DNA from: Streptomyces niveus
Lineage (GTDB): Bacteria > Actinomycetota > Actinomycetes > Streptomycetales > Streptomycetaceae
Length of the DNA: 64,000 nt
Direction of reading: 5' to 3'
Assembly: GCF_002009175.1 (NCBI RefSeq)
Contig: NZ_CP018047.1
Span: forward strand, 6,696,001-6,760,000
Made by a program: the position numbers and the translations under genes. The notes under the pieces are model-generated. The model ran no database searches and had not been told where the DNA came from. It was given only the letters and a program-made list of their open reading frames with translations. Positions 27,017 through 38,122 of this stretch are shown one piece after another (the first letter of the stretch is position 1; each line of letters starts with the position of its first letter).

Positions 27017-28080
27017 CCGACGGCGGCGGGCCCTCTCAGGCGTCGGCGTCCGGGCCCCGGACCGTGGCCGTCGTCGCCTTCGACGTGGTGCAACTCCTCG
27101 ACGTCACCGGCCCGGCCGAGGTGTTCACCACGGCCAACATGTTCGGCGCCCACTACGACGTACGGATCGTCTCCCCGGACGGCGCGGACGTGCGTACGTC
27201 GTCGGGCGTACGCGTCGGCGTGGACGGCGGCCCGCAGGCGCTGCCCGCCCGCATCCACACGCTCGTGGTACCCGGCCGGGGCGACTGGCGGCGCGCGGTC
27301 GGTGACCGGCCGCTCATCGCCTTCGTCGAAGAACTGCTGGGGCGCTCACGGCGGATCACGTCGGTGTGCGCCGGCGCTTTCGTCCTGGCGGAGACCGGCG
27401 CGCTGGACGGGCTGCGCGCCGCGACGCACTGGAGGCTCGCCGCGCAGCTCGCCTCGGCGTATCCGCTGGTGCGTGTGGAGACCGATCCGGTGTTCGTGAA
27501 GGACGGCCGCGTCGTCACGTCCGCCGGTGTCACCTCCGGGATCGACCTCGCGCTGTCCCTGGTCGAGGACGACCACGGCGCCGGGGTGGCGCGCGATGTC
27601 GCCCGCGAACTGGTGGTCTTCATGGCCCGCCCCGGCGGGCAGTCGCAGTTCAGCGCGCGCCTGGCCCCGCGCGAGGCGAGGCACCCGGTCGTACGCCGGG
27701 TGCTGGACGCGGTCGGCGCCGACCCCGCCGCCCCGCACAGCCTGGAGTCCCTGGCGGACATGGCCGGCGTCAGCGCCCGCCATCTCAGCAGGCTCTTCCG
27801 GGGCGAGACTGGTACGACGCCCGGCCAGTACGTGGAGTCGGTACGGCTGGAAGCCGCCCAGGCGCTCCTCGAATCGGGTGACGACCCCACGGACGGAGGA
27901 CCTGTGCCAGGTGGCGCGGGTGGCGGCGGCCCCGGAGGGCGGCGAGCCCGCGCCGTGGCTCGTACCCCATCTGACGTCGGACGATCCGGCCGTACGGGTG
28001 GCGTCGACGCTCGTCGAGGTACGGCTGCGGGTGCCCGGCGCGATCGGTCTCGTCCTGCGTCTGATGGACGAACTGCCTGA
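27013..28080 (+). pseudogene. GlxA/FtrA-type AraC regulator, C-terminally truncated
   Basis: The N-terminal DJ-1/PfpI-like domain is complete (VAVVAFDVVQLLDVTGPAEVF; nucleophile-elbow Cys in SVCAGAFVLAETGAL). It is followed by the first AraC helix-turn-helix (HSLESLADMAGVSARHLSRLFRGETG). Homology ends after LLESGDDPTD at about residue 292. The second HTH of the AraC domain, normally a further ~45 residues, is missing from all three frames, and the ORF continues as meaningless Gly/Arg-rich sequence to 28080. This looks like a deletion that joined this gene to the body of another (27911-28597). With half its DNA-binding domain lost it probably cannot work normally. Confidence 0.75.
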
Positions 28081-28597
28081 GGACGCGGCCACGTTGCGGC
28101 TGACGCCACTCAGCGCGCCCGGCACGGTCGTACCGGCGGCGGCCGAGCCGGTGGCACGGCGGATCGCGGCCCGGCCGCGTGCCGAATGGGTGGACGCGCT
28201 ACGGCACTTGCCCATGCTCGCGGCCGGCTGCGTGGACGATCTGGTGCGGCTGCCGCCGACCTCGACCGGGGTGCTGGCCGCGCTCGGCCCCTCGGCGGGT
28301 CACACGGCGGCGCGAGCCCTGCACGTACGGGCCGGGGCCGACGATCTGACGGCGGCCCTGGCGCCGGCCCGCGTCACGGCCGAGGCGGAGCCCGCTGTGG
28401 ACGTCGTACGGGCACTGCCGGACGCCGTGGCGCGCCGTTCGGTGGCAGTCCGGGTCGCGGCCGAACTCGGCTCGCGCGTGGCCGAGTTGCTGCCCCTCGT
28501 GGAGGAACGGCTCCCGGCTCCCGGCCTGGAGAGCCGGGCCGGCGCGGCAGCCGCCGTCTGGCGTGTCACCGGCCGTACACACGACACCGCGCCCTGA
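27911..28597 (+). CDS. HEAT-like repeat protein fragment
   Basis: I do not recognise this protein. From GTG 27911 it has 228 residues, with GGAGG 11 bases upstream (27896-27900). It is helical and repetitive (SDDPAVRVASTLVEVRLRVPGAIG, PDAVARRSVAVRVAAELGSRVAELLPL), similar in flavour to HEAT/LRV proteins such as its convergent neighbour. The frame is open further upstream through the GlxA gene, and its first residues (CQVARVAAAPEGGE) look like the middle of a longer protein. It is therefore probably the 3' part of a gene cut by the same deletion that truncated the GlxA gene. Confidence 0.5.
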   Translation: MARVAAAPEGGEPAPWLVPHLTSDDPAVRVASTLVEVRLRVPGAIGLVLRLMDELPEDAATLRLTPLSAPGTVVPAAAEPVARRIAARPRAEWVDALRHLPMLAAGCVDDLVRLPPTSTGVLAALGPSAGHTAARALHVRAGADDLTAALAPARVTAEAEPAVDVVRALPDAVARRSVAVRVAAELGSRVAELLPLVEERLPAPGLESRAGAAAAVWRVTGRTHDTAP

Positions 28598-28781
28598 CGG
28601 CGATGCGGCTGCCGCCGGTGGCCGTTCGCCCCGCCGTGGAGCGCATCGCCACCACCTCCTCCCCGCCGCGTCGTCTCCGGCTTCCCGTGCGATGGGACGC
28701 CGCATCCGGACCTGGAGGCAAGGGAGTTGGCGCGGAAGCCGCCGGCCCTGACCGACCGACGGTCACGCCACCGACTCCCGA

Positions 28782-30182
28782 TCACCGCCCCGGCACACCG
28801 CCCCGGTCCAGGAGCGCCACCATCTCCGCCACCGGCAGGGCCGGATTCGTGGCGGCGGCCGAACCCATCTCCGGATCCTCCAGCAGTTCCACCACCCTCC
28901 GCACCGGCAGTCGCGGATCCAGGGCGGCGGCCTGCCGCACCCGCGCGTCCGGGTCCCGGCTCAGCCGTTCCACGAGCTCCGGCGTCGCGGCCGGGTCGCG
29001 TACGGCCAGCGCGCGGGCCCGCGGATCCGCCGCCTCCGCGAAACGGGCGGCGAGGCCGGCCGCCGGGAAGCGCTCATTGGCCGTCAGCATGCCGACGGCC
29101 CGGTGCGTCCCGTGCAGATACAGATCGAGCAGCAGCTCCGGCGGGGCCTGTGGGTGGAACTCGGCGAGCAGCAGCCGTACGGCGAAGTCCTCGTCGCCCG
29201 CGAGCAGTTGCACGCAGTCGCCCGGAAGTCCCGGACACACGGCGGCGCTGCGCCGAAGCCAGGTGTGCGCGGACGTGGCGCAGCGGCGCAGGACCTCCGC
29301 GTCCTTGCGCGCGTCCCACACCCAGCGCAGGGTGCCCAGGCGGTCCTCGGGCCCGACCTCCCAGTCGATCGCGGCGCGTTCCGCCTCCGACAGCTCCGGG
29401 CGCGCGGAGACCGCGAGCCGTACCTCCGGATTCTCGTGATCGGCCAGCCGGGACGCGAGATCGGCGGGAAAGGTCGGGTTGCGTACGAGCGGCGCGAGCG
29501 TCTTCCCCTCGGACAGCAGGCGCTCGGCCAGGGCACGTCCGAGCTTGCCGTGCTCCACGACCTGCCAGAACTGCCAGCCGTCCACGAGCGCTTCGACCAG
29601 TTCGGCCGTGCGCTCCTCGTCCTCCGCCATCACATGCAGCGCCGCCGCCTGCCGCACAGCCGGGTCCTCGTCGTCCAGGAGCGCGGCCCGTACGTCGTCG
29701 GAGAGCGCGTGCCAGACACGGCGGCAGGCCGCCTCCCGGAACGGGGGGTACTCGTGCCCGGCGAGCGGCACCAGCACATGCTCCGGCACGCTCGGCGAGT
29801 TGAGGGTCTCGAACTGGACGACGGAGCGCTCGTGGTTCAGCAGCCGCTCGTACGCCCGGTCCGGCAGCGGTGGCACCTTCGTCCGGTACGGCATCGGACC
29901 GTGGGCGACCGCGAGGGCGTCGGAGGCAGGGCCGTCGAGGAGCCGGGCGCGCAGCTCGGGGTCGGCGTTCGCGCTCTCGGCGAGCTTGTGACGCACCCGG
30001 CGGTCGGGATGCGCGAGCATGGCCTCGGCCACCTCGTCGGGCAGGGTCCTGCGCCACGAGAGCCGGCTCGTGATCCAGTCGTCGTCCAGCGCCAGCAGCC
30101 GCAGCAGTACGCCGGCGGGCGCCGCGGGATTGCTCGCCAGCCCGTGCACCGCGTGATGCTCCGTCAATGTCCCCGTCCCCAT
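28782..30182 (-). CDS. Leucine-rich-repeat-variant (LRV) protein
   Basis: The 466-residue protein is built almost entirely of ~24-residue LRV-like helical repeats, with recurring units such as LADHENPEVRLAVSARPELSEAERAAI, AHPDRRVRHKLAESANADPELRARLL and SRDPDARVRQAAALDPRLPVRRVVELL. A conserved central part (ERLLNHERSVVQFETLNSPSVPEHVLVPLA) is non-repetitive. There is no signal peptide or enzyme domain. Proteins of this kind are common in Streptomyces and probably act as binding scaffolds. ATG 30182 has a poor ribosome site, and TTG at about 30167 is a possible alternative. Confidence 0.75.
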   Translation of the reverse strand: MGTGTLTEHHAVHGLASNPAAPAGVLLRLLALDDDWITSRLSWRRTLPDEVAEAMLAHPDRRVRHKLAESANADPELRARLLDGPASDALAVAHGPMPYRTKVPPLPDRAYERLLNHERSVVQFETLNSPSVPEHVLVPLAGHEYPPFREAACRRVWHALSDDVRAALLDDEDPAVRQAAALHVMAEDEERTAELVEALVDGWQFWQVVEHGKLGRALAERLLSEGKTLAPLVRNPTFPADLASRLADHENPEVRLAVSARPELSEAERAAIDWEVGPEDRLGTLRWVWDARKDAEVLRRCATSAHTWLRRSAAVCPGLPGDCVQLLAGDEDFAVRLLLAEFHPQAPPELLLDLYLHGTHRAVGMLTANERFPAAGLAARFAEAADPRARALAVRDPAATPELVERLSRDPDARVRQAAALDPRLPVRRVVELLEDPEMGSAAATNPALPVAEMVALLDRGGVPGR

Positions 30183-30351
30183 CTCATCCGCCCCGGCGCG
30201 GCGATCCGGCGCCATGGACCCGCGGGCGGGCAACGGTGTTCCCGATGTCGTCGACGGCGAACACGACCCGGCGAATGCCCAGCGTCATCCGGGGGCTTGT
30301 GGCCAAACAGGCTGCAAGGATAGGCGGTTGGCCTGGCCGAGGATCGACAGG

Positions 30352-30610
30352 CATGTACCTCTCGCTGTTCCCGCAGTTCGTCGACTCCGGCACGGGCCGG
30401 CCGGTCGCCGCGCAGACCGGTCTGCTCAGCGCCGTGCACCTGACCGCGTGCACCTGACCGCGTGCACCGTCGTCCACCCCCGCCGTCGGTGTCCTGGCCC
30501 GCACGGTCCTCGGCCCCCGCCCCTCGGCCGCCCGCGCCGTCACCCGTGTCAGCGGTGCCATGATGATCGCCATCGGCGCCTTCCTGCTGGTGGACGCCTG
30601 GCCGGCTGAG
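30352..30610 (+). pseudogene. Remnant of a LysE/RhtB-family exporter
   Basis: Two frames together recover the C-terminal part of a LysE-type amino acid exporter: GMYLSLFPQFVDSGTGRPVAAQTGLL (from 30352), then after a stop and frame change VLARTVLGPRPSAARAVTRVSGAMMIAIGAFLLVDA (to about 30601). The N-terminal half is missing. A short duplication (CACCTGACCGCGTG repeated around 30438-30465) is probably one source of the frameshift. It is non-functional. Confidence 0.65.
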
Positions 30611-30658
30611 GAACCCGTCCCGCTCCACCCGACAACGGATCCGAAGGAGAGCACCCAC

Positions 30659-32223
<1,565 letters not shown>

Positions 32224-32263
32224 ACCAGGCCCTCCACCCACCAGTCACGACCGAGGAGATGCA

Positions 32264-33433
32264 GTGAGCGTCACGGCAGCAGGCGGATTCACGGCGGCGG
32301 GCATCACCGCCGGGATCAAGGACAGCGGCACCCCGGACCTGGCCCTCGTGGTCAACACCGGCCCGCGCCGCGCCGCCGCCGGCGTCTTCACCGCCAACCG
32401 CGTCAAGGCCGCCCCCGTCCTCTGGTCGGAGCAGGTCGTCAAGGGCGGCCGGATCTCCGCCGTCGTCCTCAACTCCGGTGGCGCCAACGCCTGTACGGGC
32501 CCCAAGGGCTTCCAGGACACCCACGCCACCGCCGAGAAGGTCGCCGAGGTGCTGAACCAGGCCGACCCGGACAGCCACAGCCCCGGCGAGATCGCCGTCG
32601 CCTCCACCGGGCTCATCGGCATCAACCTGCCGATGGACAAGCTCCTGCCCGGCATCGAGAAGGCCGCGGCCGAACTCTCCGCGCACGGCGGCGAGAAGGC
32701 CGCAATCGCCATCAAGACCACCGACAGCGTGCACAAGACGGCCGTCGTGAGCGGCGACGGCTGGACCGTCGGCGGCATGGCCAAGGGCGCGGGCATGCTC
32801 GCCCCGGGCCTCGCCACCATGCTCGTCGTGCTCACCACCGACGCCGACGTCGACAGCCCCGCGCTCGACTCGGCCCTGCGCGCCGCCACCCGGACCACCT
32901 TCGACCGGGTCGACTCCGACGGCTGCATGTCCACCAACGACACCGTGCTGCTCCTCGCCTCCGGCGCCTCGCAAGTGACGCCCGGCCAGGCGGAGTTCGC
33001 TGAGGCCGTCCGCGCGGTCTGCGACGACCTGGGCCGCCAGCTCATCGGCGACGCCGAAGGCGCCAGCAAGGACATCCGCATCGAGGTGATCAACGCGGCG
33101 ACCGAGGACGACGCCGTCGAGGTGGGCCGCTCCGTCGCCCGTAACAACCTCCTCAAGTGCGCACTGCACGGCGAGGACCCCAACTGGGGCCGGGTGCTCT
33201 CCGCGATCGGTACGACCTCCGCCGCCTTCGACCCCGACCGGCTCAACGTCGCCATCAACGATGTCTGGGTCTGCAGGAACGGCTCCGTCGGTGACGACCG
33301 CGACCTCGTCGACATGCGCTTCCGGGAGGTACGGATCACCGCCGACCTCGCGGCCGGCACGGAGTCGGCGGTCATCTGGACCAACGACCTCACCGCCGAC
33401 TACGTCCACGAGAACAGCGCGTACAGCTCATGA
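32264..33433 (+). CDS. argJ: Glutamate N-acetyltransferase / amino-acid acetyltransferase (bifunctional)
   Basis: ArgJ transfers acetyl from N-acetylornithine to glutamate and in many bacteria also makes N-acetylglutamate from acetyl-CoA. The 389-residue precursor shows the self-cleavage site Ala-Thr-Met-Leu in [18 protein letters not shown], where Thr becomes the nucleophile of the beta chain. Other conserved blocks are [13 protein letters not shown] and [14 protein letters not shown]. The start is GTG 32264 with GAGGAG 7 bases upstream. It overlaps argB by an ATGA. Confidence 0.96.
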   Translation: MSVTAAGGFTAAGITAGIKDSGTPDLALVVNTGPRRAAAGVFTANRVKAAPVLWSEQVVKGGRISAVVLNSGGANACTGPKGFQDTHATAEKVAEVLNQADPDSHSPGEIAVASTGLIGINLPMDKLLPGIEKAAAELSAHGGEKAAIAIKTTDSVHKTAVVSGDGWTVGGMAKGAGMLAPGLATMLVVLTTDADVDSPALDSALRAATRTTFDRVDSDGCMSTNDTVLLLASGASQVTPGQAEFAEAVRAVCDDLGRQLIGDAEGASKDIRIEVINAATEDDAVEVGRSVARNNLLKCALHGEDPNWGRVLSAIGTTSAAFDPDRLNVAINDVWVCRNGSVGDDRDLVDMRFREVRITADLAAGTESAVIWTNDLTADYVHENSAYSS

Positions 33434-34347
33434 CCGCGCGCAAGCACACCGCCCTGCCCAAGGCGCAGATCCTCATCGAGGCACTGCCCTGGCTCACCCG
33501 GCACAACGGCAAGATCGTCGTCATCAAGTTCGGCGGCAACGCCATGGTGGACGAGGACCTGAAGGCCGCCTTCGCCCAGGACGTCGTCTTCCTGCGGCAG
33601 GCCGGCCTCAAGCCGGTCGTCGTGCACGGCGGCGGCCCCCAGATCAGCGCGCAGCTCGACCGGCACGGACTGGTCAGCGAGTTCAAGGCCGGGCTGCGGG
33701 TCACCACGCCCGAGGCGATGGACGTCGTACGGATGGTGCTCGCCGGGCAGGTCCAGCGCGAACTCGTCGGACTGCTCAACCAGCACGGCCCGCTCGCCGT
33801 AGGCATGACCGGCGAGGACGCCCACACCATCTCGGCCACCCGCCACCGGCCGCGCATCGACGGCGAGTTGGTCGACATCGGCCGCGTCGGCGAGATCACC
33901 GCCATCGACCCGGGCGCCATCGAGGCCCTGCTCGCCGACGGCCGTATCCCCGTCATCTCCTCCATCGCGCGCAGCGCCGACGACGGGCACGTCTACAACG
34001 TCAACGCCGACACGGCCGCCGCCGCGCTCGCCGCGGCGCTCGGGGCCGAGACGCTGATGGTCCTCACCGACGTCGAGGGTCTGTACGAGGACTGGCCGAA
34101 CAACGACGACGTGATCAGCAGGCTCACGGCTTCCGAGCTGGAGAAGCTGCTGCCCGAGCTGTCCAGCGGCATGGTGCCCAAGATGGAGGGCTGTCTGTTC
34201 GCCGTACGCAACGGGGTCAACACCGCCCGCGTGCTCGACGGCCGCGTACAGCACTCGATCCTGCTGGAGATCTTCACCGACTCCGGCATCGGCACGATGG
34301 TCGTCCCCGACGGCCGGCAGAACACGACCGAAGGGGGAGCATCATGA
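33430..34347 (+). CDS. argB: Acetylglutamate kinase
   Basis: ArgB phosphorylates N-acetylglutamate and is usually the arginine-feedback target in actinomycetes. The 305-residue protein has [12 protein letters not shown] (about 27-38, ATP-binding Lys and Gly loop), [11 protein letters not shown], the [18 protein letters not shown] nucleotide-binding segment and SGMVPKMEG near the end. The basic N-terminal extension fits arginine-sensitive hexameric enzymes. The start overlaps argJ and the stop overlaps argD, both as ATGA. Confidence 0.97.
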   Translation: MTARKHTALPKAQILIEALPWLTRHNGKIVVIKFGGNAMVDEDLKAAFAQDVVFLRQAGLKPVVVHGGGPQISAQLDRHGLVSEFKAGLRVTTPEAMDVVRMVLAGQVQRELVGLLNQHGPLAVGMTGEDAHTISATRHRPRIDGELVDIGRVGEITAIDPGAIEALLADGRIPVISSIARSADDGHVYNVNADTAAAALAAALGAETLMVLTDVEGLYEDWPNNDDVISRLTASELEKLLPELSSGMVPKMEGCLFAVRNGVNTARVLDGRVQHSILLEIFTDSGIGTMVVPDGRQNTTEGGAS

Positions 34348-35558
34348 CCGACGACAGCAACCAGGAGCTCACGCGGCGCTGGCGGCACGTCATGGCCGAC
34401 AACTACGGCACCCCGCCGCTCTCCCTCGTGCGCGGCGACGGGGCCACCGTCTGGGACGCCGACGGCACCGCGTACACCGACTTCGTCGCCGGCATCGCCG
34501 TGAACGCCCTCGGACACGCGCACCCCGCCGTCGTCGACGCCGTCTCCCGGCAGATCGCCTCCCTCGGGCATGTGTCGAACCTTTACGTCGCCGGTCCGCC
34601 CGTCGCCCTCGCCGAACGGCTCATCGACCTCGCCGACCGCCCCGGCCGGGTCTTCTTCTGCAACTCCGGCGCCGAGGCGAACGAAGCCGCCTTCAAGATC
34701 GGCCGGCTGACCGGCCGCCGCCACATGGTCGCCACCGACGGCGGCTTCCACGGCCGCACGATGGGCGCGCTCGCGCTCACCGGGCAGCCGGGCAAGCGGG
34801 AGCCGTTCCTGCCGCTGCCCGGTGATGTCACGCACGTTCCGTACGGAGACGCCGACGCGCTCAGGGCCGCCGTCACCGAGGAGACCGCGCTGCTGATCAT
34901 CGAGCCCATCCAGGGGGAGAACGGCGTCGTCGTCCCGCCCAAGGGATATCTCGAAGCGGCACGGGAGATCACCCGCGCCACCGGCACCCTGCTGGTGCTC
35001 GACGAGGTCCAGACGGGTGTCGGGCGGACCGGGCACTGGTTCGAGTACCAGGCCCACCAGAGTGTCGAGCCCGATGTCGTCACGCTCGCCAAGGGACTCG
35101 GCGGCGGTCTGCCGCTCGGCGCGACCCTGGCGTTCGGCCCGGCGGCCGACCTGCTCAAGCCCGGTCAGCACGGGACGACCTTCGGCGGCAACCCCGTCGC
35201 GTGCGCCGCCGGACTCGCCGTGCTGGACACGCTCGGCGCCGACGGCGCGCTCGACCGGGTGAAGCGGCTGGGGGAGCGGCTGCGGGAGGGAATCGAGGCG
35301 CTCGGACACCCGCTGGTCTCGCATGTCCGTGGCGCGGGGCTGCTGCTGGGTATCGTGCTCACCGGGTCCCTCGCGCCGCGGGTGCAGCAGGCGGCTCAGG
35401 ATGCCGGTCTCCTGGTGAACGCGCCAGCTCCCGATGTCGTACGGCTCATGCCACCGCTGATCATCGGCGACGACGAGGTGGACACGTTCCTCCGGGCCCT
35501 GCCGGGCATCCTCGACACCGCACAGGGGACCGACGGGGACGGACGATCCGGGGAATGA
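34344..35558 (+). CDS. argD: Acetylornithine aminotransferase
   Basis: ArgD converts N-acetylglutamate semialdehyde to N-acetylornithine with PLP. The 404-residue class III aminotransferase shows [17 protein letters not shown], the PLP Asp in [15 protein letters not shown], and the PLP Lys in [17 protein letters not shown] (about 250). [11 protein letters not shown] is the usual downstream motif. The same family can also act in lysine synthesis. It overlaps argB (ATGA) and is 7 bp before argR. Confidence 0.97.
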   Translation: MTDDSNQELTRRWRHVMADNYGTPPLSLVRGDGATVWDADGTAYTDFVAGIAVNALGHAHPAVVDAVSRQIASLGHVSNLYVAGPPVALAERLIDLADRPGRVFFCNSGAEANEAAFKIGRLTGRRHMVATDGGFHGRTMGALALTGQPGKREPFLPLPGDVTHVPYGDADALRAAVTEETALLIIEPIQGENGVVVPPKGYLEAAREITRATGTLLVLDEVQTGVGRTGHWFEYQAHQSVEPDVVTLAKGLGGGLPLGATLAFGPAADLLKPGQHGTTFGGNPVACAAGLAVLDTLGADGALDRVKRLGERLREGIEALGHPLVSHVRGAGLLLGIVLTGSLAPRVQQAAQDAGLLVNAPAPDVVRLMPPLIIGDDEVDTFLRALPGILDTAQGTDGDGRSGE

Positions 35559-35565
35559 GACGACG

Positions 35566-36153
35566 ATGACCGAGGCGCAGGCACCCGAGCACAACGGGAT
35601 CGACACGGACGGCGGGAACGGGACGAACGGCGCGGCCGAGCACATCGGCCCGTCCGTCCCGCAGACCCGCACCGCGCGGCACCGCCGGATCGTGGACATC
35701 CTCAACCGGCAGCCGGTCCGCAGCCAGAGCCAGCTCGCCAAGCTCCTCGCCGACGACGGTCTGAGCGTCACGCAGGCGACGCTCTCGCGCGATCTGGACG
35801 AGCTGGGCGCCGTGAAGATCCGCAACACCGGCGGCGAGCTGATCTACGCGGTCCCCAGCGAGGGTGGCTACCGCACCCCGCACGCCCCGCTGGGTGAGTC
35901 CGCGAAGGAGGAGCGCATGCGGCGGCTCTCCGGCGAACTGCTCATCTCCGCCGAGGCCTCCGCCAACCTCGTGGTGCTCCGTACGCCTCCGGGCGCCGCC
36001 CAGTTCCTCGCCTCGGCCATCGACCAGGCCGAACTCCGGCCGATCCTCGGCACCATCGCCGGCGACGACACGCTGCTGCTGATCAGCCGCGACCCGGTGG
36101 GCGGGCAGGCGCTCGCGGACCATCTGCTGCGGCTGGCCCAGAAGGACGGCTGA
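35566..36153 (+). CDS. argR: Arginine repressor ArgR
   Basis: ArgR binds ARG boxes with arginine as corepressor. The 195-residue protein has a ~30-residue disordered N-terminus, then the winged HTH ([50 protein letters not shown]), then the hexamerising C-terminal domain with [21 protein letters not shown] and [14 protein letters not shown], where the Asp pair contacts arginine. It ends the operon it most likely controls, giving a feedback loop on the argC and argG promoters. Confidence 0.97.
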   Translation: MTEAQAPEHNGIDTDGGNGTNGAAEHIGPSVPQTRTARHRRIVDILNRQPVRSQSQLAKLLADDGLSVTQATLSRDLDELGAVKIRNTGGELIYAVPSEGGYRTPHAPLGESAKEERMRRLSGELLISAEASANLVVLRTPPGAAQFLASAIDQAELRPILGTIAGDDTLLLISRDPVGGQALADHLLRLAQKDG

Positions 36154-36179
36154 CCGGGGGAGCCGATAGGTCTCAGGGC

Positions 36180-36890
36180 TCAGTAGTTCGTGATCGCCGT
36201 ACGCCCCGACTCCGTGCCCACCGCGATGTGCGGTGAGCGCCCGGGGTCGGCCCACGTCAGGATGCGGCTCATCGCCTCGGCGGGCACGGAGACACAGCCG
36301 GCCGTCGCGCCCTTGCCGTTGACGTGCAGGAAGATCGCGGCGCCCCGGCCGCGCACGGGCCGGTCGTAGTTGAAGCCGATGACCAGCGCGTGCGCGTACT
36401 GGGTGCCGAAGTCCGTCAGCTTCTCGGCCTCACCGGCGCGGCAGTCGGCCGGCAGGCCCTCGACCCAGCGGTTGTAGGCGCGCGAGTCGTTGTCCTGGCA
36501 CCACCAGGACCGGTCGGTCACCGGGCGGTACGGGTAACGGGTCCCCTTCGGCTCCGGCCGGATGCCGAACGCGTACGGCAGGTCGTAGAGCCCGGTCGGT
36601 GTGGTCGAGGTGCCCTGCCGGCGCTCGGTGCCCCGGACCAGCCCGCCGGAGCCGAACCGCGCGTCCGCCGACCCCGCCGCCACCCAGCGGTTCCCGCGCC
36701 GGTCCCACCAGGTGACGCGGCCCGTGGTCGCGCCGGTGGTCGCGGCCTCGGCGGTGATCAGCTGGCTGCCGCCGCCGGTGTCGGCCATCCGCTCGGGCAG
36801 CGGCACGGAGGCGTCGGCGGGCACGGGTCCCGCCGCGACCGTGGTGGCGACGGCGAGCAGGACGGAGCCGAGCGTGAGAAGGATGCGCAT
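36180..36890 (-). CDS. Secreted L,D-transpeptidase (YkuD-like)
   Basis: The 236-residue protein has a Sec-type signal (MRILLTLGSVLLAVATTVAAGPVPADA) and a YkuD domain ending with the catalytic His/Cys block HVNGKGATAGCVSVP (about 193-207). The AFGIRPEPKGTRYPYRPVTD...WWCQDNDSRAYNRWVEG segment is typical of the actinobacterial branch annotated as L,D-transpeptidase family or conserved secreted protein. It would cross-link or modify peptidoglycan peptides outside the membrane. It is transcribed towards argR, with a short convergent gap. Confidence 0.85.
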   Translation of the reverse strand: MRILLTLGSVLLAVATTVAAGPVPADASVPLPERMADTGGGSQLITAEAATTGATTGRVTWWDRRGNRWVAAGSADARFGSGGLVRGTERRQGTSTTPTGLYDLPYAFGIRPEPKGTRYPYRPVTDRSWWCQDNDSRAYNRWVEGLPADCRAGEAEKLTDFGTQYAHALVIGFNYDRPVRGRGAAIFLHVNGKGATAGCVSVPAEAMSRILTWADPGRSPHIAVGTESGRTAITNY

Positions 36891-36941
36891 GCTCGGACCG
36901 TATGCCGGTACCGGGATGACGGCCTCTCAGGTCCTGCTCAG

Positions 36942-37556
36942 CTAGGCCGTACGGGGTTCAAGCGCCTCGGCGGAGATGTCCGTGCGTGCGGGAAGCGGTA
37001 GCGGCAGCGCGGGCAGGCCGTCCAGGCTCACTCCCACGTACTCCTTCTTCTCGCAGTACGCCGCGAACTCGTCGTCCGTCTTCCTGCCGAAGTGCTCCGC
37101 GTGCTGGGTGCGCTCCTCCCGGTAGTCCATGAAGGGCACGGCGAATCCGCAAGAGTCGCTGATCCGTATGGCGCTGACCAGGATGATCGCCCGCGCGCTC
37201 GGCCCGTCCGCGTCCGCGAACCGTGCGATGTACCGGCCCCAGCGCGGATCGTCCCGGAAGACCGGCTCGCCGCGCCCGTGCACCCTCAGGATCTTCGGCG
37301 GTCCGTTGAACGCGCACCACATCAGCGTGATCCGGCCGTTCTCACGCAGATGCGCGATGGTCTCGGCGCCGCTGCCGCCGAAGTCGAGATACGCGAGCGT
37401 CGACTCGTCCAGCACGACGAGGCTGCCCGAGCGCCCCTTGGGCGAGAGGTTGACATGACCGTCGTCGGCGCGTGGGGCCGTTGCGGTGAAGAAGAGGGGC
37501 TGTTCCTCGATGAAGGTACGAATGCGGCCATCGATCCGTTCGTAGTGCTTTCCCAT
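36942..37556 (-). CDS. Pyridoxamine-5'-phosphate oxidase-family flavin protein
   Basis: The 204-residue protein has a split-barrel FMN-binding fold: FIEEQPLFFTATAPRADDGHVNLSPKG (about 15-41), LAYLDFGGSGAETIAHLRENGRITLMWCAFNGPPKILRVHGRGEPV (about 54-100). Such proteins bind FMN, F420 or heme, and this subgroup is annotated only broadly. Substrate unknown. The start at ATG 37556 gives MGKHYERIDGRIRTF. The ribosome site is weak. It is divergent from the DUF488 gene across a 75-bp spacer. Confidence 0.82.
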   Translation of the reverse strand: MGKHYERIDGRIRTFIEEQPLFFTATAPRADDGHVNLSPKGRSGSLVVLDESTLAYLDFGGSGAETIAHLRENGRITLMWCAFNGPPKILRVHGRGEPVFRDDPRWGRYIARFADADGPSARAIILVSAIRISDSCGFAVPFMDYREERTQHAEHFGRKTDDEFAAYCEKKEYVGVSLDGLPALPLPLPARTDISAEALEPRTA

Positions 37557-37631
37557 GGCATCTATTGTCGGCGCCGAATATCGCGCGCGTCGAGACGTTT
37601 CCCAGCGACGGAACCGGACGGGACGGGACGC

Positions 37632-38018
37632 ATGACCGAGAAGAAACCGGCACACGGGGTACGGATCCGGCGGGTCTACGACGCGGCGGAGCCTGACGAC
37701 GGCACGCGGGTGCTCGTCGACCGCCTCTGGCCGCGCGGGCTCGCCAAGACCGACGCCGCGTTCGACGACTGGCTGAAAACGGCGGCCCCGTCCGCCGAGC
37801 TGCGGAAGTGGTACGGGCACGACCCGCAGAAGTACGCGGAATTCGCCGACCGCTACCGCGCCGAACTGGCCGAAGCCGGTTCGGCCAGTTCGGCCGCCCT
37901 TACGCGGCTCGTGGAGCTGGCCGCCGAAGGCACGCTCACCCTGCTCACGGCCACCAAGGACCTGGAGCACAGCCACCCCCGGGTGCTGGCGGCGGAGATC
38001 ACGGAGAGCGACGGCTGA
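37632..38018 (+). CDS. DUF488 family protein (YeaO-like)
   Basis: The 128-residue protein matches DUF488: [28 protein letters not shown], then [33 protein letters not shown], and [22 protein letters not shown]. The conserved DRLWPRG and H..H residues may bind metal. No activity is established, although several members are linked to heavy-metal or stress response. It sits between the PPOX-like gene and argG and shares no promoter with the arg genes. Confidence 0.88.
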   Translation: MTEKKPAHGVRIRRVYDAAEPDDGTRVLVDRLWPRGLAKTDAAFDDWLKTAAPSAELRKWYGHDPQKYAEFADRYRAELAEAGSASSAALTRLVELAAEGTLTLLTATKDLEHSHPRVLAAEITESDG

Positions 38019-38057
38019 GGCGGGGAGCGTGTTCCGGCCGACCTGTTCGTGACCGCG

Positions 38058-38110
38058 TTGACAAAACATACGGCCCACTGCATAGTTATACCCATCAGCG
38101 TATGCATCGT
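38058..38110 (+). promoter_or_regulatory. argG promoter and ARG-box candidate
   Basis: TTGACA (38058-38063), a 17-base spacer, then CATAGT (38081-38086). The -10 is embedded in CTGCATAGTTATAC and followed by GCGTATGCATCG, which look like paired ARG-box half-sites. The AAGGAG ribosome site follows at 38111-38116. Confidence 0.6.
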
Positions 38111-38122
38111 AAGGAGAAGCCC

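Noticed and set aside
33261..35558. Apparent 765-residue protein ending in ArgD
   Set aside because: The first half is an off-frame reading of argJ and argB. ArgD itself starts at 34344 with an ATGA overlap.
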